Both the position numbers and the translations under genes were made by a program. The notes below the pieces were generated by a model that ran no database searches, was not told the origin of the DNA, and saw nothing but the letters and a program-made list of their open reading frames with translations. This document shows, piece after piece, positions 28,638-31,002 of a stretch of 31,002 nt of DNA (position 1 is the first letter of the stretch; every line of letters begins with the position of its first letter). Source of the stretch: a virus; the IMG/VR virus record IMGVR_UViG_3300007344_000143, positions 1 to 31,002 of that record; one strand, written 5' to 3'.

Positions 28638-30866
28638 ATGTTCAAACTCATTCCTAATAACCCTGATAAAAATACTAGGAAGTTAATGTCAGAAACTAAA
28701 TTTTATGAAGGATATAGCAGATGGAGTGAGGATAAGAACAGATATGAGACATGGGAAGAATCTGTAGCCCGTGTCATGGACATGCACCGTGAATATTATG
28801 CTGACAAAATGACCCCAGAGCTTGCCCAGTATATCGATGAGGCAGAATCTCTGTATAAGCTGCAGTATGCACTAGGCGCTCAGAGAGCGCTGCAATTTGG
28901 CGGAGAGCAGTTACGTAAGCACCAGATGAGAATGTATAACTGTACGAGCTCCTACGCGGACCGTGCGGCCTTTTTTGGTGAGCTTTTCTATATTTTATTA
29001 TGTGGTGCGGGTGCCGGTTTCAGTGTACAAAATCATCATGTTGCAAAACTTCCTAATGTTGCAGAGCGTAAGAAACAAGCCAAAGGTTATGTGATTGAAG
29101 ATTCCATTGAAGGCTGGGCGGATTCTCTTTCAGTCCTTATGTCTTCTTTTTTTGTGGGCGGCGGTACGCATCCTGACTTCGAAGGTCGCAAGGTTTACTT
29201 CGATCTGCAAAACATCCGTCCAAAAGGTTCAAAAATCTCTGGCGGATTTAAAGCACCAGGTCCAGAACCACTTCGTCGTGCGCTAGATAAAATTGAGCAT
29301 ATGCTTCAAGGAATCGTATTATCTGGGCGTGACAGATTGAAGCCTATTGAAGTGTATGACATTGCAATGCATGCAGCAGATGCCGTGCTAGCTGGTGGTG
29401 TTCGTCGTTCTGCAACCATTTGTTTATTTAGTGCAGATGACGAAGAAATGATTAATGCTAAAACCGGTAATTGGTTTGTTGATAACCCACAACGTGGACG
29501 TAGTAATAACTCTGCAGTGATTGTTCGTGACGAGATCTCTCGGGATCAATTTAGAACTATAATGCAATCAATTAAAGAATTTGGTGAGCCTGGATTTTAT
29601 TTTGTTGACGATAAGGACTTTACTACGAATCCATGTGTTGAGATTGGTATGTATCCACAAATCGATGGAGAGTCTGGTTGGCAAGGTTGTAACCTGACAG
29701 AAATCAATGGCGGTAAATGTACGAGCACCTCTGAGTTCTTTAAAGCCTGCCGGGCAGCATCCATTATGGGTACACTCCAAGCAGGATATACAGACTTTAA
29801 ATATCTAAGTCCCACCAGTAAAAAAATATTTGACCGTGAAGCCCTGTTAGGTGTATCAATTACTGGGTGGATGAATAACCCGGACATTCTGTTAGATGAC
29901 CAGGTTCAAAGAGAAGGCGCTCGCATTGTTAAATCGGTTAATGAAGAAGTTTCTGCCCTTATCGGTATCAATCCGGCAGCACGGACAACATGTGTTAAAC
30001 CATCTGGCAATGCGTCAGTACTACTTCAAACAGCTAGTGGTATTCATGCTGAGCATTCTGCCCGGTATCTACGTCACGTCCAGTTAAATAAAGAATCAGA
30101 GGTTGCACAACTAATCGCTACTTCAAATCCATATATGGTCGAGGAATCAGTGTGGTCTGCGTCTAATACAGATTACTGTGTAGCTTTCCCAGTTATCTCA
30201 CCAGAAGGATCTTTTTATAAAGAAGATCTATATGGTACAGCTCTATTAGAAAAAGTAAAAATGGTTCAACAGAATTGGGTCGAGGAAGGTACTAATCCAG
30301 ACAGATGCGCGGACCCGCGCGTGCGACATAACGTTTCAAATACTGTAACAGTTCAACCTCACATGTGGGGACAGGTAGAGGATTATGTATATGACAACCG
30401 CCACAGCTTTGCTGGTATTAGTTTCTTGGCTGGTTCGGGTGATAAGGACTTTGCTCAAGCCCCAATGACAGAAATCATGACTGAAGACCAAATCGTCGAT
30501 AAATACGGTAAAGCAGCTCTCTTTGCTTCTGGTCTTATTGTTGATACACGTAAATCCGGTTTCAGGGATCTATGGGACGCTTGTTCGGTTGCTCAAATGG
30601 ATGAACAATATCGTGGAGAGGTTTCTGATATTAATAAGGAATGGATTCGTCGTTTCAAGAAGTTCGCTGATAACTATTTTATGGGTGATATGAAAGAAAC
30701 GGAGTATTGTTTGAAGGACGTATTCCTATTACATAAATGGACTAAGATCCAACAGAACTTTGCCGCAGTAGATTTTGTGACCCAGCTGAGTGAAAAGAGG
30801 TTTACTGATATTGATACGATGGGCGCAACAGCATGTCAAGGTGGTGCCTGTGAAATCGCATTCTAA
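28638..30866 (+). CDS. nrdJ: Class II (adenosylcobalamin-dependent) ribonucleotide reductase
   Basis: A 742-residue enzyme of the monomeric class II RNR type, which reduces ribonucleotides to deoxyribonucleotides using coenzyme B12. Key cysteines are visible: MYNCTSS (Cys102), NPCVEIG (Cys333 with Glu335 at the active site), GCNLTEI (Cys351), and the tail pair ACQGGAC that recharges the disulfide. The Gly-rich LCGAGAGFSV and PSGNASVLLQ stretches are also typical. Length fits the family. ATG 28638 is preferred because AGAAAGGA lies 8 bases upstream; in-frame ATGs at 28608 and 28617 are alternatives. It has no small subunit neighbour, as expected for class II. It supplies dNTPs in step with ThyX. 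Confidence 0.93.
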   Translation: MFKLIPNNPDKNTRKLMSETKFYEGYSRWSEDKNRYETWEESVARVMDMHREYYADKMTPELAQYIDEAESLYKLQYALGAQRALQFGGEQLRKHQMRMYNCTSSYADRAAFFGELFYILLCGAGAGFSVQNHHVAKLPNVAERKKQAKGYVIEDSIEGWADSLSVLMSSFFVGGGTHPDFEGRKVYFDLQNIRPKGSKISGGFKAPGPEPLRRALDKIEHMLQGIVLSGRDRLKPIEVYDIAMHAADAVLAGGVRRSATICLFSADDEEMINAKTGNWFVDNPQRGRSNNSAVIVRDEISRDQFRTIMQSIKEFGEPGFYFVDDKDFTTNPCVEIGMYPQIDGESGWQGCNLTEINGGKCTSTSEFFKACRAASIMGTLQAGYTDFKYLSPTSKKIFDREALLGVSITGWMNNPDILLDDQVQREGARIVKSVNEEVSALIGINPAARTTCVKPSGNASVLLQTASGIHAEHSARYLRHVQLNKESEVAQLIATSNPYMVEESVWSASNTDYCVAFPVISPEGSFYKEDLYGTALLEKVKMVQQNWVEEGTNPDRCADPRVRHNVSNTVTVQPHMWGQVEDYVYDNRHSFAGISFLAGSGDKDFAQAPMTEIMTEDQIVDKYGKAALFASGLIVDTRKSGFRDLWDACSVAQMDEQYRGEVSDINKEWIRRFKKFADNYFMGDMKETEYCLKDVFLLHKWTKIQQNFAAVDFVTQLSEKRFTDIDTMGATACQGGACEIAF

Positions 30867-30875
30867 GGCAAAAAA

Positions 30876-31002
30876 TGATAGAAACAAAATACTGGTTCGA
30901 ATGTGACGTCTGTGACAACTCTGGGGAATTCTTACCCTCAGAGGAGGTTATGGAAAAACCGGAGTTCTGCCCATTGTGTGGATCTCCGGTAGACTTCGAA
31001 GA
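30876..31002 (+). CDS. Zinc-ribbon protein, start only (cut by window edge)
   Basis: The first 42 residues of a frame that continues beyond the window. CDVC at residues 10-13 and CPLC at 32-35 form a CxxC...CxxC zinc ribbon. It begins 9 bases after the RNR stop, so the two are probably co-transcribed. No SD sequence better than AAGGC is seen. Such small zinc ribbons in phages may bind nucleic acid or, beside an RNR, act in redox support; the rest of the protein is needed to choose. Confidence 0.65.

Noticed and set aside
1-31002. tRNA genes and CRISPR arrays
   Set aside because: Apart from the tmRNA acceptor part, no cloverleaf with T-arm and CCA-type end was seen, and the only repeat array is the protein-coding Thr/Asn one without unique spacers.
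1-31002. Integrase, transposase or insertion sequence
   Set aside because: No DDE or tyrosine recombinase motif and no terminal inverted repeats were noticed; the gene order looks like a lytic T4-like phage.

Overview
This window is a piece of a large T4-like (Straboviridae-style) myovirus genome. All confidently called genes lie on the plus strand, tightly packed with ATGA/TAATG overlaps. The T4-like reading rests on a UvsX recombinase end next to a gp41-type DnaB helicase, FAD-dependent thymidylate synthase, T4 late-type promoters (TATAAATA), an overlapping spanin pair, and a block of proteins that look like head-packaged internal proteins. The host is probably a marine-type alphaproteobacterium. 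The best evidence is an RNA at about 5385-5655 that reads as the circularly permuted, two-piece tmRNA typical of alphaproteobacteria, with the tag ANDNFAPSGFALAA.

Layout. (1) 1-5276: replication and nucleotide genes (uvsX end, helicase, thyX, MazG-like pyrophosphatase, Nmad1/DUF1599-like, DUF3310), plus a SleB-type cell-wall hydrolase and a DUF1289 protein. (2) 5277-5677: no protein gene; it holds a promoter and the permuted tmRNA. (3) 5678-12369: an unusual run of envelope-directed genes. It comprises a small two-helix membrane protein, a porin-like beta-barrel, three signal-peptide proteins (one with a long Thr/Asn repeat), a membrane-anchored coiled coil, a class 3 lipase and three tiny membrane proteins. 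(4) 12370-16491: small genes, several under a recurring promoter of the form G-run + TTTACA, including a uracil-DNA-glycosylase-like protein, a DUF932 protein and a half-size Na+/phosphate cotransporter. (5) 16499-27767: virion genes. Several start with a short T4-like capsid-targeting sequence, including a ligase-like nucleotidyltransferase and an HxGH-type nucleotidylyltransferase, and a modular 850-residue protein carries repeated prohead-protease-like sites. (6) 27760-31002: overlapping spanins, a hairpin terminator, a class II (B12-dependent) ribonucleotide reductase and the start of a zinc-ribbon protein.

How the genes fit together. Early-type promoters appear to drive takeover and metabolic genes. 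T4-like late promoters precede the Thr/Asn-repeat gene, the phosphate transporter and the first packaged-protein gene. Host physiology seems to be altered in three ways: nucleotide supply (RNR, ThyX, MazG), phosphate and solute entry (transporter, porin), and ribosome rescue or tagging (tmRNA). A set of packaged enzymes may act immediately after DNA entry. Functions of the small genes are mostly unknown. All family calls were made by eye from motifs and remembered family features; no database search was run.
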